Of a stretch of 64,000 bases of DNA, positions 35,717 to 46,559 are shown piece by piece. The position numbers and the translations under genes are program-made. How positions within the stretch are numbered: the first letter of the stretch is position 1; every line of letters starts with the position of its first letter. The notes under the pieces are model-generated. The model did no database searches, had not been told where the DNA came from, and saw only the letters and a list, made by a program, of their open reading frames with translations. This stretch comes from Engraulis encrasicolus (taxonomy: Eukaryota > Chordata > Actinopteri > Clupeiformes > Engraulidae), in the NCBI RefSeq assembly GCF_034702125.1, contig NC_085857.1, positions 53,607,546-53,671,545 of the forward strand. Direction: 5' to 3'.

Positions 35717-36470
35717 CCTACTTTTGAGAATTCCATTGATTGTCTTGACTTCTATTTGGATTCGGAGTAAATGCAAATAAAACCATTGATCATGGCAGAT
35801 CGCTGCGCGGTCACACTAGATTTCGCAGCCAATTGATAACTGATTCAGAAGGGAATTAAATTAAATTAAATTAAATTGAACTTCTAGCCTATCTACATCC
35901 AATGAGAATGACGGGTGTGTCCATTCTGTTAGCCATCAGACAGACTCAAATCTCAAGTTTATAAAGGAGCAGAGGGGGGAGGGAGGGAGAGAATCACAGG
36001 ATAGCAAACTATTCGCATATTTTTTATGTTTCAAGCGAGGAGTTAGTGTCTGCTTTTAAAGGCGATAGAGGGACAACGTCATTGGCAATCAGATAGTAAA
36101 TGCAGTTGGTCTAGATACAAATAGTTCTGAATCTAAAATTAATCGAAGTCACACATGAATGTGTGGTGGCAAGCAACATCTTATTTTAATTCATTATTTG
36201 GAGCAAGTGCAGAGGCGCGCGGTCCGGCGCAGCCAGCCGCACAGCCCAGCTGCTGCGCGTGACATGAGAAAGGCGAGCAATAAGCCAGAAATATCTGCGC
36301 TGATTATAACTAACTATGCCTAATTGAAATGCATATTTCTCTACTCGATACGGATTACTTAAACGTGTGATTAATTTATTTTCACCCTCAATATAATCCA
36401 GACAGGCTTCAGAATTTTCCGTCATCCATCAAAAGAATCCGTCAATGACGAACATTTCGGTTATGTGCTG
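35717..36470. other. Intergenic, no gene recognised
   Basis: The stretch contains a short AAATT repeat (35858-35878). A minus-strand 79-residue frame (36186-36425) has no recognisable domain. No transposon ends are visible. Confidence 0.45.
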
Positions 36471-36472
36471 TT

Positions 36473-37160
36473 AAGGCTCAGTTATGCTTCCTACTTGTGC
36501 CACAGAGTGAGCTTGACGCAGCCATGATGCAGTTAATTCTTGTTTATGCCCTGTTTTGAAGCACGGTCTGCGCGATGTCATTCCACGCTGAAACTGCCTT
36601 CAATACAAAGAGTAAACTAGACGTGTCGGTTGTTTTTTAGCATCACAGACTCGACGAGAATGAAAATGAAACATTAAATCTTTATATCACGTGCATGTTT
36701 GATCGCACTGGCAGCCACAGTAGTAGTTTGGAACAAAGAAGTGGCTCATTTGTCGAGGACGAAGCGGAATGTTTCCTCGACCTCGGAACCACTGTTCAAC
36801 TGTCCAAATAACTTCAGCATCGTAACTTGCACGCGCATGTGTTGTCTTCGGTTCGTGTAAATAAATCAAACAACAAAGCACGGGCAACTTATTTAATGAA
36901 GAGCTCACAGTCCGTAGACCGACGAAGGTTAGAACAAGGAAGTAGCGCTTGTTCTCGACTCGAGGACAGAGCAGGCTGGTCGAGAGGACCAATCAGAGAC
37001 CTATTTTCGCCCTTTCACGCCGTCGCTCCCTGCGTCGAGACACAATTTTGGGGAGGTGCCCCAGAGTACCTGCGTGATGGGGGGGGCTTCACTACGTTAA
37101 CTGCGCGGCTCACTGCATCATGATGCAGTGACGCTGATCTCGAGGCATAAACCACCCTTT
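36473..37160. mobile_element. Possible fold-back DNA element upstream of gene B
   Basis: AAGGCTCAGTTATGCTTC near 36473 is roughly complementary to GAGGCATAAACCACCCTTTA near 37140-37160, and ATGATGCAGTTA near 36521 matches the complement near 37116. The ends are diverged and no target duplication was found. Confidence 0.4.
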
Positions 37161-37316
37161 AACCTAGGCCTATGTGTTAGCAAACCCTTCTCCTTTAGGT
37201 TGGCTTAAAATTAGCCATCTGTAGGCTACAGAACGTGTTTTTTTTATTTCTTTTTTATTTTTATTTTTTTTATCATTTTTATTTTTTCCGGGTCGGGCGG
37301 TTGGGGACAGTAGCCT

Positions 37317-37563
37317 AACATTCACATTCCAATGCAGACGGGGACGCTGATGCAGAGATGTTACGCGCGTCTCCAGGAAGTTGGTGCACGTGAAGAAGTT
37401 AACGCGGCAAGGCGAGCACCCCCCGTGTCTTGTATTATGTGGTATCACAGATACTCTTAGGAAGGGCTGTGGTGGTATTTTGTTAGGCTAGTTTGTGATT
37501 CGTCTCTCGCTGTTGTAATTATTAAACCACCGCATTGTGCCAACCATAGCCAAGGTTTTTCAA
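37317..37563 (+). promoter_or_regulatory. Leader and probable promoter of gene B, copy of 11461-11776
   Basis: It shares ACATTCCAATGCAGACGGGG, the GCGTCTCCAGGAAGTTGG block and the AACGCGGC stretch with gene A. Just before the coding part, A has ACCATGGCC where B has ACCATAGCC (at about 37543-37551). The original start codon is therefore destroyed. Confidence 0.6.
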
Positions 37564-37882
37564 ATGATTTCAACGGAGGGCGAGAGTCGGACCACAGGAC
37601 GCCAGGTAAACAAGGGAGAGGAATGTGATGACCAGATGGACTCCGTCGTTGGAAATGTGGAAACGCATAGGCCTACAGACTCAACGCGTTTCTCGGCGCC
37701 GACGTTTACCATATCTGACGAAGCCTGTCAGACAATAGAGATACATGTGTTGAAAGAACAGACATGTGAACTGCAAATTCAGTCGGATTCTTTATCAGTT
37801 GGATATGTCGTCAAAGAGGGAACACTGGAGGCGATAGTGAAGACAGAAGACTTCGGAGAAAACTATGACGGTGCTCCAACAA
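37564..37882 (+). CDS. Zinc-finger gene B, exon 1 (N-terminal module)
   Basis: This is homologous to gene A exon 1. The ATG used by A is ATA here, and the first in-frame ATG is at 37564 (MISTEGESRTTG), which I take as the start. The Kozak context there is weaker (CAAATGATT). The module keeps RFSAPTFTISDEACQTIEIH, an ELQIQSD stretch and the conserved GYVVKEGTLEAIVKTEDFGE, with the SUMO-like VKTE. The donor AACAA|GTGAGT ends the exon in phase 1, as in gene A. Intron 1 is only 750 bp here against 7.7 kb in A. Confidence 0.72.
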
Positions 37883-38632
37883 GTGAGTTAATTAGGCCCA
37901 ATGGTTATCCGTGTCTGTTTGATATGTAGCCTATTTAAAGAAACACTAGGAAGCTTGTTCATTGTCATGAAATGACTTGGAACTCAAGGTAAGCAAAGTA
38001 AAAGGCAGTTCTCACAGTGTTGTGAAAACAAGTCCAAGCAAGACTTGGTGCTCTTGTCTTGGGAGAGCATGCAGGCTATGTTCCCACATTTTTCATTTTT
38101 CTTTATAGGTTGTCATTTTTTAATGACGGATTCTTCTTTGATGCGACGATTTTTATTGAATAGTGGACCACATGATGTTGCGTTACAGATAGAGATAGGG
38201 GACGATGCCCATAACATTCCACGTTTTTTAAACTATTTAATTGAATCCCTAGCTATAACCAAATGACACATTATTTCACATTAGGCTATACTGATGCATA
38301 TTTAGTGGAACATACTTTACCCAAGATAAATGTACCAGATTTCACCATTCATTGTAATTGCAAGATCCCACTTGTATTGATCATATTCCAATACTTTTAC
38401 TAATACTTTGGAACATCCTTCTCCAAAGTCAGAGGTAGCAGAATTGTCTTTGGCTGGGTAAAGTCAGCTTGTTTCGCTTTGAATGCTTGATTGAAAGTTG
38501 TTTCCCAGCCCTATACATAACAGTGCCACACACACAATACTGTACTTAAGTGAAAGGTAGCCAAGGAATCACATACTATAGTAATGAAACATTTCCTATA
38601 AATAAGGTTATTTGTCCCGTATTCTCCTGCAG
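37883..38632. other. Gene B intron 1
   Basis: Non-coding. A GTGGAACATACTTTACCC block near 38307 is related to the fold-back element at 8602-8772. No other gene is seen. Confidence 0.5.
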
Positions 38633-38703
38633 GTGGAGCTGATTGCCTCACACAGAAGACGTTCTCCTCCTCCTCTACAGACATTAAAGCAGAACCGCTG
38701 CAG
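38633..38703 (+). CDS. Zinc-finger gene B, exon 2
   Basis: The acceptor TTCTCCTGCAG and donor CAG|GTATAC bound 71 nt (phase 1 in, phase 0 out). It reads GADCLTQKTFSSSSTDIKAE, then PLQ. IKAE fits a SUMO-acceptor consensus. The paralogous exon in gene A is 66 nt longer through a Ser/Pro tract. The exon is too short to stand out as an open frame and was placed by homology and exact phase agreement. Confidence 0.75.
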
Positions 38704-38891
38704 GTATACATGGTTCTAAATTTTGTTTACAACCTGACTGCGTGAACCTGTGCACAACTCAACCTCTGATTGTTCGAAAATCGCTGTCGGTCAAAAAATT
38801 AGCTCACATGGTTGACTGCCAGTGTCTTGCCCCTCCTCATAACATTGTGTTGATAAACACTGAGAACATGTATAACTTAGTGCTGATTGTC

Positions 38892-38894
<3 letters not shown>

Positions 38895-38952
<58 letters not shown>
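38895..38952. repeat. (CA)n microsatellite in gene B intron 2
   Basis: About 58 bp of CA repeat, 190 bp after exon 2. Gene A also has a (CA)n run in the same intron, 24 bp after exon 2. Confidence 0.95.
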
Positions 38953-38953
<1 letters not shown>

Positions 38954-39017
38954 TAATCTCATATCTCCTCGTAGCACAGTATTCCAACAGCCCCTCAATA
39001 GATAGTTGCCTGGTTAA

Positions 39018-39924
39018 AGCGATGGTTCGGAGTAGAATCACCCTAATGCCATTTGAACCGTGACACCCATCCACCTTTACACCCGAAGTGTTTTCTGCCG
39101 CAGGCTTACATCAACAGAGTTGCTGTGTTATTCGATGTTTATTCCTGATAGCTTGACTCAAGCGCATATGGATACTGGGCACCGTCTCCAAACTTTCCCC
39201 ACAAAAATAACATGTCATGACACCAAACTTCTACAGTATAACAAATGTGGTTTGTACTCACAAAAAGATGAATTTGAAACTTTGTACATAGTCCAGGAGT
39301 TTATTAGTAACAACACACGAGACGATTAGCTTTTCTGCTGCTAAACATCCGTCGACGTCACTTCCTCCAGCTGGGACTTTGTTGATGGAAACAAATACAC
39401 GTGAGTCCGGAAGGCGGAAAACTCAAAAAGATAGCTTGCGCTTCAACTAGAAATTAACCACTTCGGATTTAAATTTTACCACGTTTAATAAATAGAAGAC
39501 GATGCCACACTCATGCATATATCCTGGCTGTGGACTAAAACACAAACCTTACAATAAGTGGACAGTCCCAGCTGGAGGAAGTGACGTCGACGGATGTTTA
39601 GCAGCAGAAAAGCTAATCGTCTCGTGTGTTGTTACTAATAAACTCCTGGACTATGTACAAAGTTTCAAATTCATCTTTTTGTGAGTACAAACCACATTTG
39701 TTATACTGTAGAAGTTTGGTGTCATGACATGTTATTTTTGTGGGGAAAGTTTGGAGACGGTGCCCAGGATCCATATGCGCTTGAGTCAAGCTATCCGGAA
39801 TAAACATCGAATAACACGGCAACTCTGTTGATGTAAGCCTGCGGCAGAAAACACTTCGGGTGTAAAGGTGGATGGGTGTCACGGTTCAAATGGCTTTAGG
39901 GTGATTCTACTCCGAACCATCGCT
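39018..39924. mobile_element. TTAA-site fold-back element with ~360-bp arms (Kolobok- or piggyBac-like)
   Basis: Two nearly identical inverted arms (39018-39378 and 39564-39924) begin AGCGATGGTTCGGAGTAGAA and are flanked by TTAA (39014-39017 and 39925-39928). The arms carry mirror-image 89-residue frames, which are a consequence of the inversion and not genes. The 185-bp centre holds a start codon and a THAP-like coding fragment. TTAA targets occur in piggyBac and Kolobok elements. Kolobok elements are known to carry THAP domains, which favours that assignment. It lies in gene B intron 2. Confidence 0.82.
39502..39563 (+). pseudogene. THAP-like N-terminal fragment in the centre of the fold-back element
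   Basis: The fragment begins MPHSCIYPGCGLKHKPY, matching the usual THAP start of Met-Pro, then Cys-x4-Cys, the first half of the C2CH zinc module. The frame runs into the right arm after about 21 codons, so the second Cys-x2-His half and the rest of the domain are absent. It is a relic and not a working DNA-binding protein. Confidence 0.55.
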
Positions 39925-39928
39925 TTAA

Positions 39929-40860
39929 CACCAGACCTAATCACAAGTGAGATTGTGTAGAACTAAAGGCAGTGTGGGAGTTCCCAGGGAATTTACTGCA
40001 TTATGGCCATTTTAATCCTTTTGTACACATGACTGACATCTGAGCTCATGCTAACTTGATAATTATATTGTGCTTAATCTTAATATGTGTTTTCATTTAT
40101 AAAAAACTTTTTTTTCCTTCTATAAGACCAGTCACACCACAGGACACCATAAAATGAACCTAAGCATTGCGTGACAGAAAGATTGCAATATGAAGACATA
40201 TTAAGAGGTTAAGAGTCACCTTAAACTTCCACAGCACTCTCCAATAACTGAGGTACTGACTGGTTAGGAGCCAGTCTTTCAGACCCTTGTAGTTGGCCTT
40301 GCAGCTGCCCATTCACAAACATTGACATACATGTCACCCCTCAGGACGCAATTTGTGTTACGAAATTGAACTTGTAGTTAATATTACTGTCTTGACTTTT
40401 TTTCACATTCACATATCTTAATATAAAGTTAATATTTATGCAATCATGTCAAATGATTCATACATTATTCAAAATGTTGTTGGTTAATTTATATATATGT
40501 TATATTCCAGGTTTCATTAATGTTACAGTCGCACCGCAGGATAGTTGACATATAAACCTTTACATAAAGCTTAACAAAAATGTTTCTTCTCATCTCAAGA
40601 CTAATATGAAGCATAATGTACCACATCTTCTTTCATTGACATTTGTTTTTTAAAGGAAAAATAACAGTTTTGTAGGTTTTTAACCAGTGTTACGAAAAAT
40701 CAAGGCGTCACGTCTCCCACCCACATGCACCTGCCTACACGCGCACGTGCACACACGGCATTATGTCGTGCCGCCCCACGCGCCCCGCCACACTCTTGTC
40801 ACCTTTTTCACCCCTGACCTGTTTGCATGCCTGTCATAGGTGTGATATTGTGGTATATAT
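39929..40860. other. Gene B intron 2, no gene recognised
   Basis: Two weakly related blocks (CCAGTCACACCACAGGA near 40129 and ACAGTCGCACCGCAGGAT near 40526) suggest an old duplication. The rest is AT-rich, with a GC-rich stretch around 40735-40800. Confidence 0.45.
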
Positions 40861-40862
40861 AG

Positions 40863-40955
40863 TGTTGCACCGATACCATTTTTTTGGCCCCAATACCGTT
40901 ACCCGACTGTGCAGTATCGGCCGATACTGATACCGTACCGATACTACTCTGTTTG
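40863..40955. repeat. Left end of a hAT-type element (TAGTGTTGCACCGATACC)
   Basis: The start TAGTGTTGCACCGATACC is followed by several CCGATAC motifs. It is complementary to the end at 19500-19634. The matching right end is not seen locally. Confidence 0.55.
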
Positions 40956-41079
40956 AAATGTGTATGTGTATATATGGAGAACTGCATAGGCTACTACTTG
41001 GATGCAACATCATTGCTATCATATCGTCTTGTAATCATTGATTGAGATGTCTGCTCTTTTGTGTCATCATGGATTTCAG

Positions 41080-41263
41080 GAAGAAGATGGAGTATCCAAC
41101 ATGAATTCAGTCCTCGTGAGCTCTGACATGATCGAGTGTCCTCCAGATCTGGTGTCTCGATTCCAGCTGAAAAGGTTATCAGTGCTACTGGTCGACTGCT
41201 TTACACCACAAGGCCAGCAAGGACCAAAGAACACAAACAAAGATGGAGAAAAAATACAAACTG
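41080..41263 (+). CDS. Zinc-finger gene B, exon 3
   Basis: 184 nt, identical in length and phase to gene A exon 3, after the same acceptor ATGGATTTCAG and before donor ACTG|GTAATA. It reads EEDGVSNMNSVLVSSDMIE, then PPDLVSRFQLKRLSVLLVDC and a diverged end (TPQGQQGPK in place of ATIGKKGTK) before NKDGEKIQT. Even the ~50 bp of intron before the exon match gene A, so the duplication is fairly recent. No named domain is recognised. Confidence 0.85.
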
Positions 41264-41913
41264 GTAATAGAGCTCAAATACTTTCCCAGAGACAATATCT
41301 TTCTCCGTATAGCCCTCTTATTTTGAAATTGCGCCCCAAACGCTAGGAAGAAGTATGCCGCCCATGCCATTCCTCTTCAGACAGTCTCTCCCTCTTTGGA
41401 AGTCACTGCATGCTCCACACAGTAGTGACTACGAGGGTGGCAGTAGACTTCAAGGGAAGGAGGGTATCAGAGCCTGTAAATAAATATACAAAATTCTCTA
41501 TGCTTCGTTTTTGAAAGTAATGGCCCACATTTGATTGCAAACAGTGTGTTGAAGGACTTCGATTTGGTTAAACAGTAACTGTAGCTAGTTGCTAAAACAA
41601 ATGAAGGCATATTGTGTTAGAACTCTGCTGGCAGCTAACTAGTGGTAGCCTTCAAAAACAATTGTTTTGGAGCAACTTGAAGATTTGTTATTGGCTGTTG
41701 CATTTAATCAACATTGCATCAAATGTGCCATTTTCTTGTTGACAAAACCTGAGATGTCCTCCTTTGCTGGGTCTTTATTATTACACTTGTAAATTCTCAT
41801 TATGCATGTCAGGGTTGCATAAACAATGTTATAAGCAACATTTGCAGCGGGTATGGCCCTTTATTGGGAGGTATTTGGAAAAACTGTCCCTCAAGGACTT
41901 GTAATTCAGTACC

Positions 41914-41956
<43 letters not shown>

Positions 41957-42510
41957 TTTAATTTTTAATACCCCCCAAAATGTCATTTTAAAATCTTAAG
42001 GCGAGACACTGCAGGTAAATAGGCTGAAAAAAATTGACTTGCAGATATCACCATGAAACTTTTCCAGTTGATTACTCATACATATAGGAGAAAAAAAATG
42101 TATTGGAAGTTTTCTGAAATCTTATATTTAAATATGCATTAGGCTATGTGTAATACTAATTTGATTTCAAAAGCCTAAAACTTGACATGAGGAAGAGCCA
42201 GGTTCAAAATTCTTTTTTCATTGTTATGACATGAGTGTTATGACAGCAATTTAAAAGATTTTGTCAGAGGCGTTTATGGATATCTCTTTTTGTTCTCCAG
42301 AAAATCTTAGAATGCTGCTATTAGCCCTGAAAATGTGATTTTGTTTTGCCTCATTTTAAGAGGAAAATGTCCTACAAATCAGGCTTAGGATAATATAACA
42401 AAAAAATCCTCGGACAGAATTTTCCAAATATAGTCAGGAATAGGACTGGAAAGTTTGGTGTATGCAACATATACAGAAGTGGAGTTTTAGGGCTTTGAGT
42501 GTGAGGAAAA
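41264..42510. other. Gene B intron 3, first part
   Basis: Contains a (GT)n run at about 41917-41952 and no supported gene. Short matches to 10670-10760 (ACACACTGTTTGCAATCAAA as complement, near 41540) show a dispersed repeat shared with the hAT-type element at 9826. Confidence 0.5.
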
Positions 42511-42773
42511 CGTTGGGTTACGGATGTAACCTTGGTTCTGTGAAGGAAAGAAAGGCTACCAGACGGCTAGCCCAGGGGGCTGGAATATAATCCGCGCATG
42601 CGCAAGTTCTGAGGTACACTATATCAAAACATCATCACATGAGTGTGCCGCGCCGTGTGCAGCGCGGCACATTTCGTCCTCATAAAAATCCTGAATGCGA
42701 AGTCCAGAGTGACAATGAAGTCTGGCAGCCTTTCTTTCCTTCACAGAAACAAGATTGCATCCGTAACCCAACG
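42511..42773. mobile_element. Fold-back element with ~54-bp inverted ends
   Basis: The arms at 42511-42563 and 42719-42773 begin CGTTGGGTTACGGATG and carry CTGTGAAGGAAAGAAAGGCT. Part of the subterminal sequence (GCTAGCCCAGGGGGCTGGAA) is directly repeated just outside at about 42809. The flanking region (42780-43207 and 44165-44560) appears to be further repeat sequence split by the element at 43216. Confidence 0.7.
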
Positions 42774-43215
42774 TTCTGTAAAACTCAAGAAAGGCTGCCA
42801 GACCGCTAGCCCAGGGGGCTGGAATATGTATGCCCAAACGTGGCGGCGGACAACCATACGACAATTGAATAAAGACACTGGACAAATGCATAGAGTCAAA
42901 ACCCTTATTGAATGTCCACATGCCAACAGGGCTGGAGTGACTGGTTAACAGAACTCAAGTGAAACAGTCGAATATGTGACAATCTGTCACGAGCTTAGAA
43001 CCGAATTCCCAAAGGACGTGGGAGATAACATGTTGAGGTTATAGAACCTTGTGAAGGTTGACGGCGAAGCCCAGCAGGCTGCCCAGCAAACTTCTTGTAA
43101 AGGGACTCCCTTCAGGAGCGCCCATGAGGTGGCAATGCCTCTTGCAGAATGCGCCCTTGTCGCAACTGGAGACGGGAATCCATAAAGCTGGTACCTCCCT
43201 TATGGTGTCCACCAC

Positions 43216-44156
43216 TAAGGGTGGGCGATACATATCGTCTGCGAAGTTATCGTGAATGTTGTTTTGACGATGAGTAATTTTGCAATATCGAGATATTTTT
43301 ATGAAGTCGCTAAACTAAACAAAGCGCTGTGACAGGACTCCTCCAGACAGCGACAACAGCCAAGCCTTTGAGCCAATAGTAATGTTGTTGTGAACTGGAG
43401 AATAAGTCTGTGAACCAATGAGCTGAGGGGGCGGGCTGCAGCGTTTTCAGCAGACTGAGAGAGAGAGGTCTCGTGTCACTCGTGCAGCTTTCTGCTGCTG
43501 GGCAGTGAAGGAGAGTTGCTGTTATCCAAATGGTGGATTTACATGAGGAATTCAACCATTAAACCAGCCATTGCATGATGCTGAGGGCGTTTTGGAACTA
43601 TGTGCTTTAATCAGCAACTGTCTGTGATTATGGAAAGCCAAATAGTTATGAAGAGCTTTGTCTCTGGTCTGAGAAATCGCGTTAGCATGCTAGTTAGCGA
43701 ACTAAGCTAAGCAATGTTGTTCTCTGCAACTACATTGGCTGTTACTCACTACTCAAACACCCACCTGCATGTATAGATATCATAACTGCTTAGGTGGACA
43801 AGTAATGTTAAGTTAGACTCGCACAGTGAGTTAAATTACAATGTGTGAAATCCAACACATGCAATTTGCAGCTGCCATAGTTAGGTTCTGATTCCTATCT
43901 ACAAATGCTCTGTTTCCAGTCAAAAATGACTGTCCTCTAACAGAATCATTAGCAATACATCATAAACCTATTTTTTATTTACATGGATATGTTTTCATGA
44001 CAAGTGATGAAGTATTACTTTACAGTCCAGCATATGCATATTATTAAATTCAAAAAGTGAAAGCTCTTCAGCACAGCATTATCGTCAAATTATCGTTATC
44101 GTGAAAATTCTAAAAATTATCGAGATAACTTTTTTTGCCCATATCGCCCACCCCTA
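43216..44156. mobile_element. hAT-type element (AAGGGTGGGCGATA ends)
   Basis: TAAGGGTGGGCGATA and TATCGCCCACCCCTA enclose 941 bp. TCCACCAC is duplicated perfectly on both sides (43208-43215 and 44157-44164). TATCG motifs are repeated near both ends. The interior shares ~700 bp, in reverse orientation, with 44700-45420. No transposase frame is present. Confidence 0.9.
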
Positions 44157-44699
44157 TCCACCACCCAGTGAGAGAGCCTCTGTTTTGGCCTTGCCTTTGC
44201 CCCGCACTATGGCTGACAAAGAGCTGGTCCGTCACTCTTATGTCCTTCGGCCGCTCCACATAGCACAGGAGAGCGCGCACAGGGCACAGAGTAGAAAGTG
44301 CTGCATTCCTTTATGGCTCAGAGTTAGTAAGTCGGTAAGAGTCCAACACGATCGCCTGGTTGAGATTCTGTGTTGAAAGAATCTTCGGCATAAAGGCTGT
44401 ATTAGGGCGTAGGACCACACCGGTGCCTCCTGGTTTGACATGGAAGCAGTCTGATTATTCAGTTCAAACGCGCACTGACGGATATTTTGTCGTGGTGCCA
44501 GGAGAGGGTAACCTACCCATGACCGTAGGCAACGAATACAGACAACGTACACTATACTTCACTTTGAAACATATTGTTGTCTGCTTTATTGTTTTTTTGT
44601 GCTTTCTACTTGTTACACCTAAGCACAGTCTCTCATTTCAATTCGTCTCATAGAAGAGAAGACATGCAGTGTTCTGCTGCTACTCCTCAATCCAAAGTA

Positions 44700-45518
44700 A
44701 TCCACTACAGCCGAGTGTGTCATGTGACACATTAGAACCAATCACAACGCAGAATCTCCCATTCCTGCCTATCGGATTTGTCAAGCTAGCAAGCTAACAC
44801 ATTTGAGTATGTAGGAAGCAGAAGCAACTATGGCAGCTACAAATTGTGTTGAATTTCACTCATTATAATTTAACTCACTGCACCAGTGTAACTGTACATC
44901 ACTTGTCCACCAAAGCAGCTATGATATCTACATGCAGGTTGGTGTTAATGAGTAGTGAGTAACAGCCACTCTGATTGTTGTAGACAACATTGCTTAGCTT
45001 TTTTCGTTTGTGTTAGCATGCTAACTTTTTTTTTTTTGACCAGAAATAAAGCTATTTCTCTTGGTTTTCCATAATCACAAACGATTGCTGGTCAAAGCAC
45101 ATAGTGTCAAAACACCTTCAGAGACTCTAGCATCATGCAATGGCTGGTTTAATGTTTGAATTCCTCATATATAGCCACCATTAGGATGAAATGACTCCCC
45201 TCCACTGCCCAGCAGTGAGTGCACTGACACAGAGATTTCCGTCTCCCAGCCAGCCTGCCAAACTGCTGCCGCCCGCCCCCTCTCAGCACTATCTGCTTAT
45301 TGGTTCACAGACTTATCATCCACTCATAGACAGTTGTCAACAATATTACTATTGGCTGAAATGTCTTTGTGCTGAGAACGTGCGAGCAGTGCACAAGTCT
45401 GCTGGTGCGCACAGCTGAGATGGAACACAATTTCCTCTCATAAAATCACGATTTTCATGTTTAATAATCGTGGCGGCCAAAATCGCTATTTTGATTAAAA
45501 TTCGATTAATTGTGCAGC
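44700..45518. mobile_element. Related element in reverse orientation with different end (AATTGTGCAGCCCTA)
   Basis: Blocks such as CACTTGTCCACC, GATATCTACATGCAGGTTGG, GAGTAGTGAGTAACAGCC, GTTAGCATGCTAAC and TTGGTTCACAGACTTAT are complements of blocks in 43216-44156. The right end is CGATTAATTGTGCAGCCCTA, unlike the partner's GGGTGGGCGATA end. The left boundary and target duplication are uncertain. Confidence 0.6.
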
Positions 45519-45788
45519 CCTAATTTCATTACATTTTGTAGACTTGCGCTTGTGATTTTTAGCTTGATTTGTCATCAGTGTGAAAGACAACAAGTTAAGT
45601 ATGCAAACTAGCCCAAAATCTCTTAAATCCAAAAGTGGTTAAAATGGTCCCACTCATGCACTTCATCATGCCCATTTTTCCTAGGTCTCTCGCCAGTTAA
45701 CTTGGCGATTAATTGCAATTTATTTTATTGATTCTGTTAATGCTGCAATCGACAGCTAATTGTTAATTGTTTAATTATCCCTATCCAG

Positions 45789-46559
45789 GATACCTGGGAC
45801 GGCACCAGCTCACCCACACAAGAGAGAAACGCTACCGATGCCAGCGGTGTAATACAAGCTTTTCATGTCCAAACCGTCTTAAAACACATCAGGTCATTCA
45901 CAAAAGAGAGAGGCCATACAAATGTCAGCTGTGTTGGAAAAGCTTTTCACAGGCAAGACTTTTCAAACGTCACCAGCGCCTTCACACTGGAGAGAGGCCC
46001 TACAAATGTGGACATTGTGGGAAGAGTTTTTCACAGGCAGGAAATCTGAAACGTCACCAACGTAATCACACGGGAGAGAAGCCCTACCGATGCCAGTTGT
46101 GTAACAAAAGCTTTTCACGTGCAGACAATCTTGCAGAACACCAACACCTTCACACTGGAGAGAGGCCCTACAAATGTGGACAGTGTGGGAAGAGTTTTTC
46201 ACAGGCAGGAAATCTGAAATGTCACCAACGTAATCACACGGGAGAGAAGCCCTACCACTGTCAGCAGTGTGGGAAGAGTTTTTTAAATGTAGGACCTCTC
46301 AGGCGTCACCAACGCAAGTATCACATGGGGAGGGACGGGCAGTACCAATGTAGTGCGCAGCTGTGTGGGAAACATTTTAAACGGGCACGAGATCTCACCA
46401 AACACCAGGTGATCCACACAGCAGGAGAGAAGGCCTACCTATGCCATCAATGTGGGTTGGGTTTTGCTCAGGAAAAAGGTCTGCAGCAACACAGGCTCAT
46501 TCACACAGGAGAGAAGGGGGCCCTGCCCTACCAATGTAGTCACACGTCCAAGGCCCCAG
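45789..46559 (+). CDS. Zinc-finger gene B, exon 4 (eight-finger array)
   Basis: After an acceptor CCCTATCCAG (phase 1) the exon begins [15 protein letters not shown], a half finger as in gene A. Eight full C2H2 fingers follow, starting [44 protein letters not shown] (C-x4-C form) and YLCHQC, joined by TGE(R/K)P linkers. Fingers 3 and 5 differ at helix position +6 (Arg versus Cys), within a recently duplicated two-finger block. The frame continues past 46559 to a stop at 46666, but the sequence CCAG|GTAAAG is a good donor in phase 1 and matches two further exons with the same phase. I therefore end the exon there. An unspliced version ending at 46666 is possible. The expected role is sequence-specific DNA binding. 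Confidence 0.88.

Noticed and set aside
37537..37563. GTG at 37537 as the start of gene B
   Set aside because: Homology with gene A shows that this is untranslated leader with a destroyed ATG. Vertebrate GTG starts are rare.
39060..39882. Two near-identical 89-residue frames on opposite strands
   Set aside because: They are mirror images created by the inverted arms of the TTAA-site element. No domain is recognised.
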